A stretch of 64,000 nucleotides of DNA. It comes from Paenarthrobacter ilicis. Its GTDB lineage: Bacteria; Actinomycetota; Actinomycetes; Actinomycetales; Micrococcaceae. The position numbers were made by a program, and so were the translations under genes. Under the pieces are notes generated by a model. The model was not told the origin of the DNA. It saw only the letters and a list, made by a program, of their open reading frames with translations, and made no database searches. How positions within the stretch are numbered: position 1 is the first letter of the stretch; each line of letters starts with the position of its first letter. Where the stretch lies: positions 2,418,001 to 2,482,000 of the forward strand of contig NZ_JAFBCD010000001.1 in assembly GCF_016907545.1 (NCBI RefSeq). Direction: 5' to 3'. Of the stretch, positions 8,901-16,130 are shown one piece after another.

Positions 8901-9218
8901 TTCGCCCTCACGCCCATGGCCCTGGGACTCACCGGTGGTGGAGGCTTCATCTCCCAGCCACTGGCCATCGTGGTGATCGGTGGCCTGGTGTCCTCCACGG
9001 CGCTGACGCTGATTCTGGTACCGGTGCTCTACAAGCTGGTGGAGGGGCGCCGGGAGAAGAAGGAGCTTCAGAAAGCCCTGCAGCGGAAGCCTTCACCTCC
9101 CACCGACAGCGGGAACGCCGGCGGTCCGGGCGGGGCGGCCGAGGAGTTCCAGGACTGGACCACGGGCATGATCCCGCGGGTCAAAGGCCGCAGGGCAGCA
9201 CACAACCCCGCAGAATAA
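5994..9218 (+). CDS. RND-family efflux pump, AcrB/SwrC-like
   Basis: 1074 residues, ATG with AGGAG eight bases upstream. A proton-driven exporter of the HAE1/ACR_tran family: one N-terminal membrane helix, a large outside domain, a block of helices, a second large outside domain and a second helical block. The TM4 acidic pair is present as D398-D399 in GRVVDDSIVVIENIK. In TM10 the segment VGIVVTNAIVLIDL replaces the AKNAI of AcrB, so the relay lysine (K940 in AcrB) is a threonine. No adaptor or outer-membrane gene is near, as expected for a cell without an outer membrane. The C-terminus is a charged cytoplasmic tail. Substrate unknown. Confidence 0.92.
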   Translation: MFRLAKLSLGNRALIALITVFAAVFGVITMGSLKQELIPSIEFPQITVVTSMPGASPEVVDKQLSQPLETALNSVEGLESTTSTSRNGVSQITMVFTYGSNLDRARNQIDRAISNAKRVLPANVEPQSIAGNISDFPIVFLAVSSDMPLSELNADLLRLSVPRLQKIDGVRGAEVTGGASQHILIQPRPADLASTGTSVQSISNALKNNGTLVPVGTIEDQGKTLSLQLGSPVDSLDVIKGLPLAGAKNAATIGAVAEVSIQDDAATSITRTNGKPTLALSVTKKPEGDTVAISHAVRDAIAPMQDELGNNATFTPVFDQAPFIEKSIKDLTTEGLLGLGFAVAVILVFLMSVRSTLVTAVSIPLSLLITFIGISATGYSLNILTLGALTIAIGRVVDDSIVVIENIKRHLSYGEDKLTAILTSIREVAGAITASTLTTVAVFLPIAFVGDLAGELFRPFALTVTIALLSSLLVSLTIVPVLAYWFLSSPANATGDSGATREAAEKAREAEQRSRLQRGYLPILEKTQKHPAITLAAAALILVGTLAVSPLLSTDLLGRSGENSMTVRQVLPAGTSLQATSDEAAKIEDALKGVEGIKDVQVTSGNAQTGFAALTSTGSSNSTFTIVTDEKVNQAKLQDTVRAKLEGAAGKVTVGSQQGGFGTSSTVDITIRAANSADLRTASDAMVDAMTGVPGSTDVSTNLSATQSVVQVRVDRAKAVATGLTEEQVGGFLASTVSPVPAGTVRIDTNDYPVQIGEGTRFTSIAAVRALQLPTARGPVALESIATVEQVDTPVSITSSNGQRTAKVTVTPSGSNLGSVSTAVQERLATVDLPSGVTASIGGATTQQAESFRQLGLALLAAIAIVYVIMVAAFKSLIQPLILLVSVPFAATGAIGLLLLTGVPLGLPSLIGMLMLVGIVVTNAIVLIDLINQYRTPRDGKPGMSVADAITHGARQRLRPILMTALATVFALTPMALGLTGGGGFISQPLAIVVIGGLVSSTALTLILVPVLYKLVEGRREKKELQKALQRKPSPPTDSGNAGGPGGAAEEFQDWTTGMIPRVKGRRAAHNPAE

Positions 9219-9233
9219 GCACTTTCTCTCTTC

Positions 9234-9272
9234 AGGACGGGCCCGGGAACATATCCCGGGCCTGTCCTGTTA
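9234..9272 (+). terminator. Hairpin terminator after the RND gene
   Basis: A 15-base-pair stem with one G-T pair (9234-9248 with 9254-9268) and a five-base loop, ending CTGTCCTGTT. The T run is weak, so termination may be partial. Confidence 0.65.
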
Positions 9273-9284
9273 CAGATACCGATA

Positions 9285-9314
9285 CATGCAAATGCATCTA
9301 GTTTGAGGTACACT
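9285..9314 (+). promoter_or_regulatory. Promoter/operator of the LLM-MarR operon
   Basis: TACACT (9309-9314) is a plausible -10. The perfect dyad ATGCA-AA-TGCAT (9285-9296) covers the -35 region, a sensible place for a repressor such as the MarR protein encoded by the second gene of the unit. The -35 itself is not recognisable. Confidence 0.4.
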
Positions 9315-9356
9315 GTTGACAACGCCCGGGACCACGGGCAAGGAGAAAGGCACATC

Positions 9357-10478
9357 ATGCAGATCGGTGTATTCAGCGTCAGCGACATCACGACTGACCC
9401 CACCACGGGCCGCACGCCCACGGAAAACGAGCGCATCAAAGCCTCCGTTGCCATCGCCAAGAAGGTCGAAGAAATCGGCATGGACGTCTACGCCTTGGGC
9501 GAGCACCACAACCGCCCCTTCTTCTCCTCCTCCCCCACCACCACCCTGGCCTACATCGCCGCCCAAACGGAGCGCATCACCCTCTCCACCGCCACCACCC
9601 TGATCACCACCAACGATCCCGTCAAGATCGCCGAAGACTTCGCAATGCTTCAGCACCTTTCCGACGGACGCGTTGACCTGGTGCTGGGCCGCGGCAACAC
9701 CGCCCCCGTCTACCCGTGGTTCGGCAAGAACATCCAGGACGGGATCGAGCTGGCGATCGAGAACTACAGCCTGCTCCGCAAGCTGTGGGACGAGGACACA
9801 GTGAACTGGTCCGGCAAGTTCCGCACCCCGCTGCAGAATTTCACCTCCACCCCAAGGCCCCTGGATGACGTTGCCCCCTTCGTCTGGCACGGCTCCATCA
9901 GGACTCCCCAGATCGCCGAAGTGGCCGCCTACTACGGTGACGGGTTCTTCGCCAACAACATCTTCTGGCCCAAGGAGCACTACCAGCAGCTGATCGGCTT
10001 GTACCGCGAGCGCTACGCACACTACGGCCACGGAACTCCCGAGCAGGCAATCGTTGGTTTGGGCGGACAGTTCTTCATGAGGAAGAACTCACAGGACGCG
10101 GTCAAGGAATTCCGGCCGTACTTCGACAACGCGCCGGTCTACGGTCACGGACCGTCCCTGGAAGACTTCACTTCCCAGACTCCGCTGACTGTGGGCAGCC
10201 CTCAGGAAGTCATTGAGAAAACACTGACCTTCCGCGAGGCATTCGGCGACTACCAGCGCCAGCTGTTCCTGATTGACCACGCCGGGCTTCCCTTGAAGAC
10301 CGTATTGGAGCAGCTTGATCTCTTCGGCGAGGAAGTCCTGCCCGTCCTGCGGAAGGAATATGCCGCCATGAAGCCTGCCAATGTACCTGACGCACCGACC
10401 CATGCTTCACGGGTTGCAGCAGCCTTGGAAGCCAAGGTAGCTGAATCTGCGTCCGCAACGGCCGGCCAGGGCGCCTGA
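9357..10478 (+). CDS. LLM-class (luciferase-like) flavin-dependent oxidoreductase
   Basis: 373 residues. A TIM-barrel monooxygenase of the bacterial luciferase family that uses FMNH2 or F420. The N-terminus MQIGVFSVSDI, the motif ALGEHHNRPFFSSSP (residues 44-58), LSTATTLITTNDPVKIAEDFAMLQHLSDGRVDLVLGRG and the C-terminal TVGSPQEVIEKTL are typical of the alkanal monooxygenase-like branch. The downstream MarR gene starts one base after the stop, so the two are co-transcribed and probably form a regulator/detoxification or catabolic unit. A weak site (AGGAG at 9341-9345) precedes the ATG. Substrate cannot be told. Confidence 0.92.
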   Translation: MQIGVFSVSDITTDPTTGRTPTENERIKASVAIAKKVEEIGMDVYALGEHHNRPFFSSSPTTTLAYIAAQTERITLSTATTLITTNDPVKIAEDFAMLQHLSDGRVDLVLGRGNTAPVYPWFGKNIQDGIELAIENYSLLRKLWDEDTVNWSGKFRTPLQNFTSTPRPLDDVAPFVWHGSIRTPQIAEVAAYYGDGFFANNIFWPKEHYQQLIGLYRERYAHYGHGTPEQAIVGLGGQFFMRKNSQDAVKEFRPYFDNAPVYGHGPSLEDFTSQTPLTVGSPQEVIEKTLTFREAFGDYQRQLFLIDHAGLPLKTVLEQLDLFGEEVLPVLRKEYAAMKPANVPDAPTHASRVAAALEAKVAESASATAGQGA

Positions 10479-10479
10479 T

Positions 10480-10959
10480 ATGTCCAGCCCCTCGGCATCG
10501 TCTGCCGTCCGCCTTGCCGCTGAGACCTGGGAGTCCTTGTTCCGCTCCCAGGTGGCGGTGATGCGGAAGCTTCAATCAGGACCGGCTTTCAAAGCACTTC
10601 CGGTCAAGGAATACGACGTCCTGTTCACGCTTTCCCGCTGCCCTTCGGGCCAGCTGCGCCTGAACGAGATCAATGACAAGGTCCTGCTGAGCCAGTCCAG
10701 CTTGAGCCGCTTGGTGGACCGCCTGGAGAAGCGGGGGCTGGTGGAGCGGACAATAGCGCCCGACGACGGCCGTGGAGTGCTGCTCTCCCTCACCGGGGCA
10801 GGGCGGGATTTGCAGAAAGCGATCGGCAGGGACCACGTGCGCGACATCGCGCAGCTGGTGGGACCGGCGCTGACCACCGAAGAGCAACGTGAACTTCTTC
10901 GCCTCACGGAGAAGCTCCGGGCGTCAGTATCCGGTCCCGCCGCGGGCGGGAAACCCTAG
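10480..10959 (+). CDS. MarR-family transcriptional regulator
   Basis: 159 residues. Winged helix-turn-helix with the recognition region LLSQSSLSRLVDRLEKRGLVERTIAPDDGRGVLLSLTGAG, a textbook MarR core. The ATG begins one base after the stop of the luciferase-like gene, so translation is probably coupled and the protein most likely represses its own operon; the dyad at 9285-9296 is the best operator candidate. Its TAG stop and the stop of the convergent gene share the four bases CTAG at 10956-10959. Confidence 0.93.
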   Translation: MSSPSASSAVRLAAETWESLFRSQVAVMRKLQSGPAFKALPVKEYDVLFTLSRCPSGQLRLNEINDKVLLSQSSLSRLVDRLEKRGLVERTIAPDDGRGVLLSLTGAGRDLQKAIGRDHVRDIAQLVGPALTTEEQRELLRLTEKLRASVSGPAAGGKP

Positions 10960-11762
10960 CGAAGGCTGATGGGCTCCCGGGGATCCTCCACCGGGAGCTC
11001 GCCGTTCACCGAGGCGCTCACTGTGAGTGTCTTCAGGACAAGGCTTCCCCCGACAGTGGACAGGAATGCTGTGTCCGACGAGTCGCGGCCGGCGGTGATC
11101 CTTACCAGGGAGGCTCGGGGCGCCAGGCCGGTGGGGTCTATCACGTGCCAGGCGCCATCAAGGTATGCCTCCGCCACGGCGTGGAAGTCCATGGGGAGAA
11201 GGCCGGGAGCGTAGACAGCGGCCAGGCGCGCAGGTACATCCTTGGATCGGAGCAGGGCGATCGCAAGGTGGGCGAAGTCGCGGCACACGCCTTTTCGGTG
11301 CAGCAGGGTTTCCACGGCGCCGTCGGTCCCCCGTGACGAGCCGCTCACGTAGCGGAGTTCGGCGTTGACCCAGTCCCGGACAGCCTGCAGCAGTTCCGGA
11401 CCGTGGAGGCTGCCGAATTCAGCGTAGGACGTTGGCAACAACCTGTCCGACTCGGCGTAACGGCTGGGCCGGACGTACCGGATCAGCTCCATGGGGGTTG
11501 GGGTGTCAGGCTGGCCCCATCCATGGACCGATGCCTCGTACTCCACCAAGACCTCCGTGGGGTCCGTGAATTCCATGTAATGGAACCGGCCCCCGTGGTG
11601 GTCGTTGAGTTCCGCATAAGGGATGTCCTTCCCGCCTGCAGTGATGCTCAGCGTTTCGGACAGAGCATCATAGCCCGGGTTGTTGGCCACAGCTATGGCC
11701 ATGGCCACCTTTGTGTCAGCTGCAGTTGTGAAAACGAGCGTGGCAGCAACATTGCGTTCCAT
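10956..11762 (-). CDS. Transglutaminase-like cysteine peptidase family protein
   Basis: 268 residues, start ATG 11762 with GGAG four bases upstream. The C-terminal half is a transglutaminase core: Cys160 in HRKGVCRDFAHLAIALLRS, His194 in MDFHAVAEAYL and Asp209 in WHVIDPTGLAPR form the Cys-His-Asp triad. The N-terminal 100 residues resemble the beta-sandwich found before this core in bacterial proteins of the type. There is no signal peptide, so it is cytoplasmic. Such proteins are predicted peptidases or amidases; real substrates are rarely known. It ends inside the CTAG shared with the convergent MarR gene. Confidence 0.88.
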   Translation of the reverse strand: MERNVAATLVFTTAADTKVAMAIAVANNPGYDALSETLSITAGGKDIPYAELNDHHGGRFHYMEFTDPTEVLVEYEASVHGWGQPDTPTPMELIRYVRPSRYAESDRLLPTSYAEFGSLHGPELLQAVRDWVNAELRYVSGSSRGTDGAVETLLHRKGVCRDFAHLAIALLRSKDVPARLAAVYAPGLLPMDFHAVAEAYLDGAWHVIDPTGLAPRASLVRITAGRDSSDTAFLSTVGGSLVLKTLTVSASVNGELPVEDPREPISLR

Positions 11763-11828
11763 TAATCTCCGGAGTGGTTGCGGCGGGTGGGCATTGATGC
11801 CCCCGTTCAGGATGGGATCAACCTCTGG

Positions 11829-12668
11829 CTAAGGGTTGACCTTCAGAGACAGTAGCATCCGTTTCACGTCCGCGAATTCCGATCCGTGCGCAGCGTATTT
11901 TGCCGCCAGGTCCAGGGTGTCGAATGCCTTCGCGGGAGCAACCTTCTCATCCGTGGTGAAGGCACGCAGGGACAGCACGTCGCCGAAGGAGTAATCACCT
12001 TTTCCCTCCGGTCCCACCACCCGGTTGTTGAGTTCGCACGCACGCCCATCCACGCCGGCCACCACGTTGGTGATGCCATAGGAGCCAAAGAACCTGTAGC
12101 CCTGAAGGACCCTGAAGACCACACGGGGTGCAATGCTGCCTGGTCCCTCCGCGTGGGGCAGGTCCACCGGTGCACTGTCGATGACCACGTAGGGCGTTGA
12201 CCCGCCGTCCGGGCAGGTGGCGGGCGCGGCTGGTGCCAAGCCCGTCTGCAGCGTTGCCTCGTATCGGCCTGTGGCGTCCTTGACTTCAACTTTCACGGCT
12301 CCCGGCATGGAGCCGGCCTCCGGGGTGACCGACTGCGCTATCCAGTCGCCGGGCAGCTCAAAGCTGACGGTTTTGGCTGGGTCCGTGTACGTCTTCCAGG
12401 CCAGTGACGTCGATGATGGAAAGGGCGTGCTGGACGGCGGTTCTCCGGCCGTCCCGGTGGAGGTCGGCGCAGCCGTGCCTGGTGCGGTATTTTCCGGCGG
12501 GGTCGCCTCCCCCGTTCCGGTCCCGGACTCTGAACTGTTGGGCTTGGCAATGATGGTGGGACTCACCTGCGGTCCCTTGTTCTCCGCTGAGCAGGCAGCC
12601 CCTGAGAACAGCAGGGCGCCCATCAGCACCATGGCCGCCGGCTTGGCAAAAGCGTTGGTTCTTACCAT
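11829..12668 (-). CDS. Lipoprotein of unknown function
   Basis: 279 residues, ATG with GAAGGG upstream. A lipoprotein signal ends at Cys26 (ALLFSGAAC). A low-complexity Thr/Ser/Pro/Gly tether of about 55 residues follows, then one globular domain beginning TYTDPAKTVSFELPGDW, a phrase also seen in small lipoproteins of actinobacteria that share a PsbP/Mog1-like fold, but that link is only a guess. Four or so cysteines lie in the domain, possibly as disulfides. It is on the same strand as the transglutaminase-like gene, 66 bases away, so the two may be one unit. No function can be assigned. Confidence 0.75.
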   Translation of the reverse strand: MVRTNAFAKPAAMVLMGALLFSGAACSAENKGPQVSPTIIAKPNSSESGTGTGEATPPENTAPGTAAPTSTGTAGEPPSSTPFPSSTSLAWKTYTDPAKTVSFELPGDWIAQSVTPEAGSMPGAVKVEVKDATGRYEATLQTGLAPAAPATCPDGGSTPYVVIDSAPVDLPHAEGPGSIAPRVVFRVLQGYRFFGSYGITNVVAGVDGRACELNNRVVGPEGKGDYSFGDVLSLRAFTTDEKVAPAKAFDTLDLAAKYAAHGSEFADVKRMLLSLKVNP

Positions 12669-12808
12669 GTGCCCTTCATTCTTTTCACGGGCTTGTCCGT
12701 TACCCCTGCCCGCATTCCCATAGCGTAGTTGGCCAACCCTTCATCAACATGCACAGGGGGCCGACACGCACAAGAACGGGCCCGCCCTCACAGGACTAGG
12801 CTGAACCC

Positions 12809-13486
12809 ATGGATCCCCAAGACCACAACGAAGCATCAGCCGGTTCCGCCATGTCTGCCGTGGATATCGCCGATTGGCGGCTTAAGACCTTCGCCCTCTA
12901 CGACAAGGTCCGGCAGCTGGCCGCCACAAGCCCCTTCGATGCACACATCTACTGGCGCCAGGAGCGGGACCTGATGTTCGCAACCCACCCGGCGTCTGCG
13001 CTGACCCCAGAGCTGAAAGCCTCCTTTTCAGGGCTGTCCACTCCCGACTACGACCCCGCTTTCCGCTTCCATGCCGTGCTTTCACCGGAGGGCGCCGGCC
13101 AGGAGATGAACGTCCAGACGGGCACGGACGGCGTGGTGCCGTTTGTTCGGATAGGTACTTTTGATCTTAAAAACCTGGGCTCCCTGGCGGTGTGGAAGCT
13201 TCGCAGCTACGGCGGAGGCATCTTCGTCCCCTTCCGGGACACAACCGCCGGGAAGAATGGCGGCAGCTACGGGGCAGGCAGGTATTTGCTGGACACCATC
13301 AAGGGCTCCTTCCATGGCACCCGGGAGTCAGCGGAAGGCAAGGAGTTTATCCTTGACTTCAATTTTGCCTACAACCCCTCCTGCGCTTACAACGAGGCTT
13401 GGGCCTGTCCGCTGGCGGGACCCGATAACCGCCTGGGCGTGCCTGTTCCCGTGGGTGAGCTCTACCAGGCCGTTGAACCGGCCTAG
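12809..13486 (+). CDS. DUF1684 family protein
   Basis: 225 residues, cytoplasmic. The pattern matches the DUF1684 family: WRQERDLMFATHPASAL near residue 50, a beta-rich middle, SYGAGRYLLDTIKGSF near 150 and the signature LDFNFAYNPSCAYNEAWACP near 190, which ends in two conserved cysteines. The biochemical role of the family is not established. A -10-like TAGGCT (12797-12802) is six bases before the ATG and there is no ribosome site, so the gene is probably leaderless. Its TAG stop overlaps the stop of the convergent transporter in CTAG (13483-13486). Confidence 0.85.
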   Translation: MDPQDHNEASAGSAMSAVDIADWRLKTFALYDKVRQLAATSPFDAHIYWRQERDLMFATHPASALTPELKASFSGLSTPDYDPAFRFHAVLSPEGAGQEMNVQTGTDGVVPFVRIGTFDLKNLGSLAVWKLRSYGGGIFVPFRDTTAGKNGGSYGAGRYLLDTIKGSFHGTRESAEGKEFILDFNFAYNPSCAYNEAWACPLAGPDNRLGVPVPVGELYQAVEPA

Positions 13487-14685
13487 CCGGTCAACCCGGC
13501 CGCACTGGCGGCCACCAAGGCGGCGATCGCTGCGACGATTGTCAGGGGCGCCACGATCAGCCCGAACACCGCGTAGCCCTTCCACGTGATGAGCACATTC
13601 ATCCGCACCAGCCGGTCATGCCACAGCAAGGTGGCCAGCGATGCCCATGGCGCTATCAAGGGTCCCGCGTTGACCCCTATCAACAGGGCGGCCATGCGTT
13701 CGGGCGTGGCCGCCAACGGCTCCGCGAGCAGGTAGGCGGGCAGGTTGTTGACCACGTTGGATCCCAGTGCTCCGGTCATGGACAACCTCAGGAGCTCCAG
13801 GAACCCGTTGCCGTCCCCGGCTACCTGCCCCAGCAGCACCGATGCCCCAAGGTACTGGGTTGCCTCCACTACCAGGAACAGGCCACAGGTGAAGAGCAGC
13901 AGCGACCACGGAATCAGGGTCACTTTCAGTACCTTGCGCCGCCTGAAGGCGAACACCAGGACAAGAAGTGCGGCAGCGGCCAGGGAGGGAATCCAGATGG
14001 GGATACCGGATACCAGTGCAGGCAAGAGCGCCAACAGGACCACTGCGCTGGTCAGCAGCAGTACCTTGTCAGTTCCTTTGGCGCCTCCGCCGGTTGCCGG
14101 GACGGCTGGACGGGTGGCTGACAACGCGTAGGTTTTACGTAGATCCGCCCGGAATACCAGAGCAATGAAGGCCAAGGGCACCAGGATCGCGGCAAGGGAC
14201 GGCGCCCACATCAGTTGGGCGTACTGGCCGGGAGTGATACCGCCCATGTTGTGCTGGGCGAGGAGGTTCGTCAGGTTGGATATGGGGAGCAAAAGACTGG
14301 CCGTGTTGGCAAGCCACACCGTGGTGAGCGCGAAGGGCAGCACGGGCAGGCCGGCCTGGCGGGCCACCGTGACAACCACCGGGGTGAGCAGCACCGCCGT
14401 CGTATCCAGTGAGAGGAAAATGGTGGATACGGCCGCCAGGAGGGCCACAAACAGCCACAGCACCACACTGCGGCCCCGGCCCCACCTTCGCAGCTGATGC
14501 GAGACCCAGGTGAAGACGCCGGCTTCGCTGACCAGTTCCGTCACGACGGTCATTGCCACCACAAAGGCCAGAATGGGCGCAACCCTGTCCACCAGGACAG
14601 TGACTTCCTGCCATGGCAGGATGCCGGTGGCTACGGTGATCCCACCCGCCACGAGGAGGACCAAGCCGATAATCGCCAGACGCAT
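13483..14685 (-). CDS. ArsB/NhaD-like ion transporter, SLC13-type membrane protein
   Basis: 400 residues and about ten membrane helices. The segment TTAVLLTPVVVTVARQAGLP, followed by TVWLANTASLLLPISNLTNLL, is the pattern of the ion-transporter superfamily that includes the ArsB arsenite carrier and the sodium/dicarboxylate carriers. No arsR or arsC gene is near, so arsenite export is not supported by context. The ATG at 14685 is preferred over 14745: the protein then begins with MRLAIIGLVLLVAGG, a proper first helix, and TACAAT (14697-14692) lies six bases upstream as a leaderless -10. Substrate unknown. Confidence 0.82.
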   Translation of the reverse strand: MRLAIIGLVLLVAGGITVATGILPWQEVTVLVDRVAPILAFVVAMTVVTELVSEAGVFTWVSHQLRRWGRGRSVVLWLFVALLAAVSTIFLSLDTTAVLLTPVVVTVARQAGLPVLPFALTTVWLANTASLLLPISNLTNLLAQHNMGGITPGQYAQLMWAPSLAAILVPLAFIALVFRADLRKTYALSATRPAVPATGGGAKGTDKVLLLTSAVVLLALLPALVSGIPIWIPSLAAAALLVLVFAFRRRKVLKVTLIPWSLLLFTCGLFLVVEATQYLGASVLLGQVAGDGNGFLELLRLSMTGALGSNVVNNLPAYLLAEPLAATPERMAALLIGVNAGPLIAPWASLATLLWHDRLVRMNVLITWKGYAVFGLIVAPLTIVAAIAALVAASAAGLTG

Positions 14686-14777
14686 GAAACGGATTGTAGG
14701 CGAGCCTGCTGGGTTCAGCCTGCATGGTGACGTGGCGGACTGCATTGCGTCGGCCCGGCAGGACGTAGGATGTCATC

Positions 14778-15626
14778 ATGACTTCTTCGCTGCCCCGCCG
14801 TATCGCCCGCGTTGAACCCGCGGATGCCTCCACCCCCGGAGAGCAATTCTTCGTTGGCAATGACGCCAACGATTTTGACTCACCCGCAGGCCGGCAGTGG
14901 ACAGTGATGGACTCGCCCTTCCCGGGGTCCAGGGCCAACGCCGCCAGCCCGGAACGTGACGGCTGGGCGCCAGGCAGCCGGGTCGCACAAGAGGACTTCG
15001 CCTTCCTTGCACCCTCAGTGCCCGTCAATGTACTGGGAATGGCACACAACACGGGACAACCGGGCAGGGACCTTCCGCCGCAGGCTTTCCACAAAGCCGC
15101 CTCCAGCGTGATCGGCCCGCACCAGGCGATCCAACTCAGCTCAACTGTTGGCTATGTGGACCCCGAGGCTGAACTGACCATTGTGGTGGGCCGCCCGGCC
15201 CGGGGGCTCACCAGGGAGACGGCCCGGTCCGCAATTCTGGGTTACACCATAGGCAACGATGTTTCCGCGCGGGACCTGCAGAAAAGCGACGAGCTGTGGA
15301 TCAGCGCGAAGAGCCAGGACACTTTCACCCCGGCCGGACCATGGATAGTGACGGATTTGGCGGTGGACGATCTCGCCATCCGGATCACGCACAACGGCAC
15401 TCCCCTCCAATCCGCCAGCACAGCCGACCTCGGCTGGAAGGTCGAGGAGATCCTGGTCTACATCACCTCATTCATGACCCTTCAGCCAGGTGACCTGGTC
15501 CTGACCGGGTTTCCGGCCGAGTGCGCCCGGATCCAACCCGGGGACACCGTGGTGTGCCACGTGGAAGGAATCGGCGAGCTCCACAATCCCGTAACGGGAG
15601 CTGCCTGGGAAACGCAGACTGCTTAA
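14778..15626 (+). CDS. Fumarylacetoacetate hydrolase-fold enzyme
   Basis: 282 residues with AGGA seven bases before the ATG. The C-terminal two thirds is an FAH domain: the metal ligands are E130 and E132 in DPEAELTIVVGR and D161 in GYTIGNDVSARDLQ, with FTPAGPWIVT and LVYITSFMTLQPGDLVLTGFP following. Members cleave C-C bonds or decarboxylate beta-keto acids such as acylpyruvates, oxaloacetate or homoprotocatechuate products. The absence of a catabolic cluster leaves the substrate open. The next gene starts 18 bases later on the same strand. Confidence 0.9.
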   Translation: MTSSLPRRIARVEPADASTPGEQFFVGNDANDFDSPAGRQWTVMDSPFPGSRANAASPERDGWAPGSRVAQEDFAFLAPSVPVNVLGMAHNTGQPGRDLPPQAFHKAASSVIGPHQAIQLSSTVGYVDPEAELTIVVGRPARGLTRETARSAILGYTIGNDVSARDLQKSDELWISAKSQDTFTPAGPWIVTDLAVDDLAIRITHNGTPLQSASTADLGWKVEEILVYITSFMTLQPGDLVLTGFPAECARIQPGDTVVCHVEGIGELHNPVTGAAWETQTA

Positions 15627-15644
15627 TGTGTCAGGCTTAGGGAC

Positions 15645-16130
15645 ATGGAAACAGCGGCGGACGACACAGGCCTTCGCCCGCCCACCGTTTCCGTACCGCA
15701 CCGGAAACGGCACCGCGGAGTCCTGAGGTATCCGGTGGTCCGGCAGTTGGTTCGCTTCACCGGCGTCGGAATTGTCTGTACCGCCAGCTCGCTGGGAATC
15801 TATGCCCTGCTGCGTCCGTGGATAGATCCCCAACTGGCAAACGCTGTGGCGCTGATTCTCACATCGCTGATGAACACCGCCTTGAACCGGCGCCTGACGT
15901 TCAAGATTACGGGCAGGACCAAGCGGGCCAAGGACCACCTCAGCGGTGTGCTGGTGATCGGCATAGCTTTGCTCATCACCGGAGGAAGCCTGGGCATACT
16001 CCACCTGATCCGGCCGGAAGCCACCGTTTCCGAGGAACTGTGGACCACCACCCTGTCGGGATTTGTTGCCACCGCGGTCCGGTTCGCTCTGCTGCGACAC
16101 TGGATTTTCCGCCGCGCGCGGCACGTCTAG
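15645..16130 (+). CDS. GtrA-family membrane protein
   Basis: 161 residues. Four membrane helices after a basic cytoplasmic N-terminus; the opening QLVRFTGVGIVCTASSLGIY and the LTFKI after the second helix are typical GtrA. The family helps move lipid-linked sugars across the membrane for wall or envelope glycosylation, usually with a GtrB-type glycosyltransferase, which is not present here. Probably co-transcribed with the FAH-fold gene, though a functional link is not obvious. The stop TAG shares CTAG (16127-16130) with the convergent cysteine desulfurase. Confidence 0.88.
   Translation: METAADDTGLRPPTVSVPHRKRHRGVLRYPVVRQLVRFTGVGIVCTASSLGIYALLRPWIDPQLANAVALILTSLMNTALNRRLTFKITGRTKRAKDHLSGVLVIGIALLITGGSLGILHLIRPEATVSEELWTTTLSGFVATAVRFALLRHWIFRRARHV

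Noticed and set aside
13483..14685. Arsenite resistance operon
   Set aside because: The carrier is only ArsB-like; there is no ArsR, ArsC or ArsD nearby, so an arsenite role is not supported.
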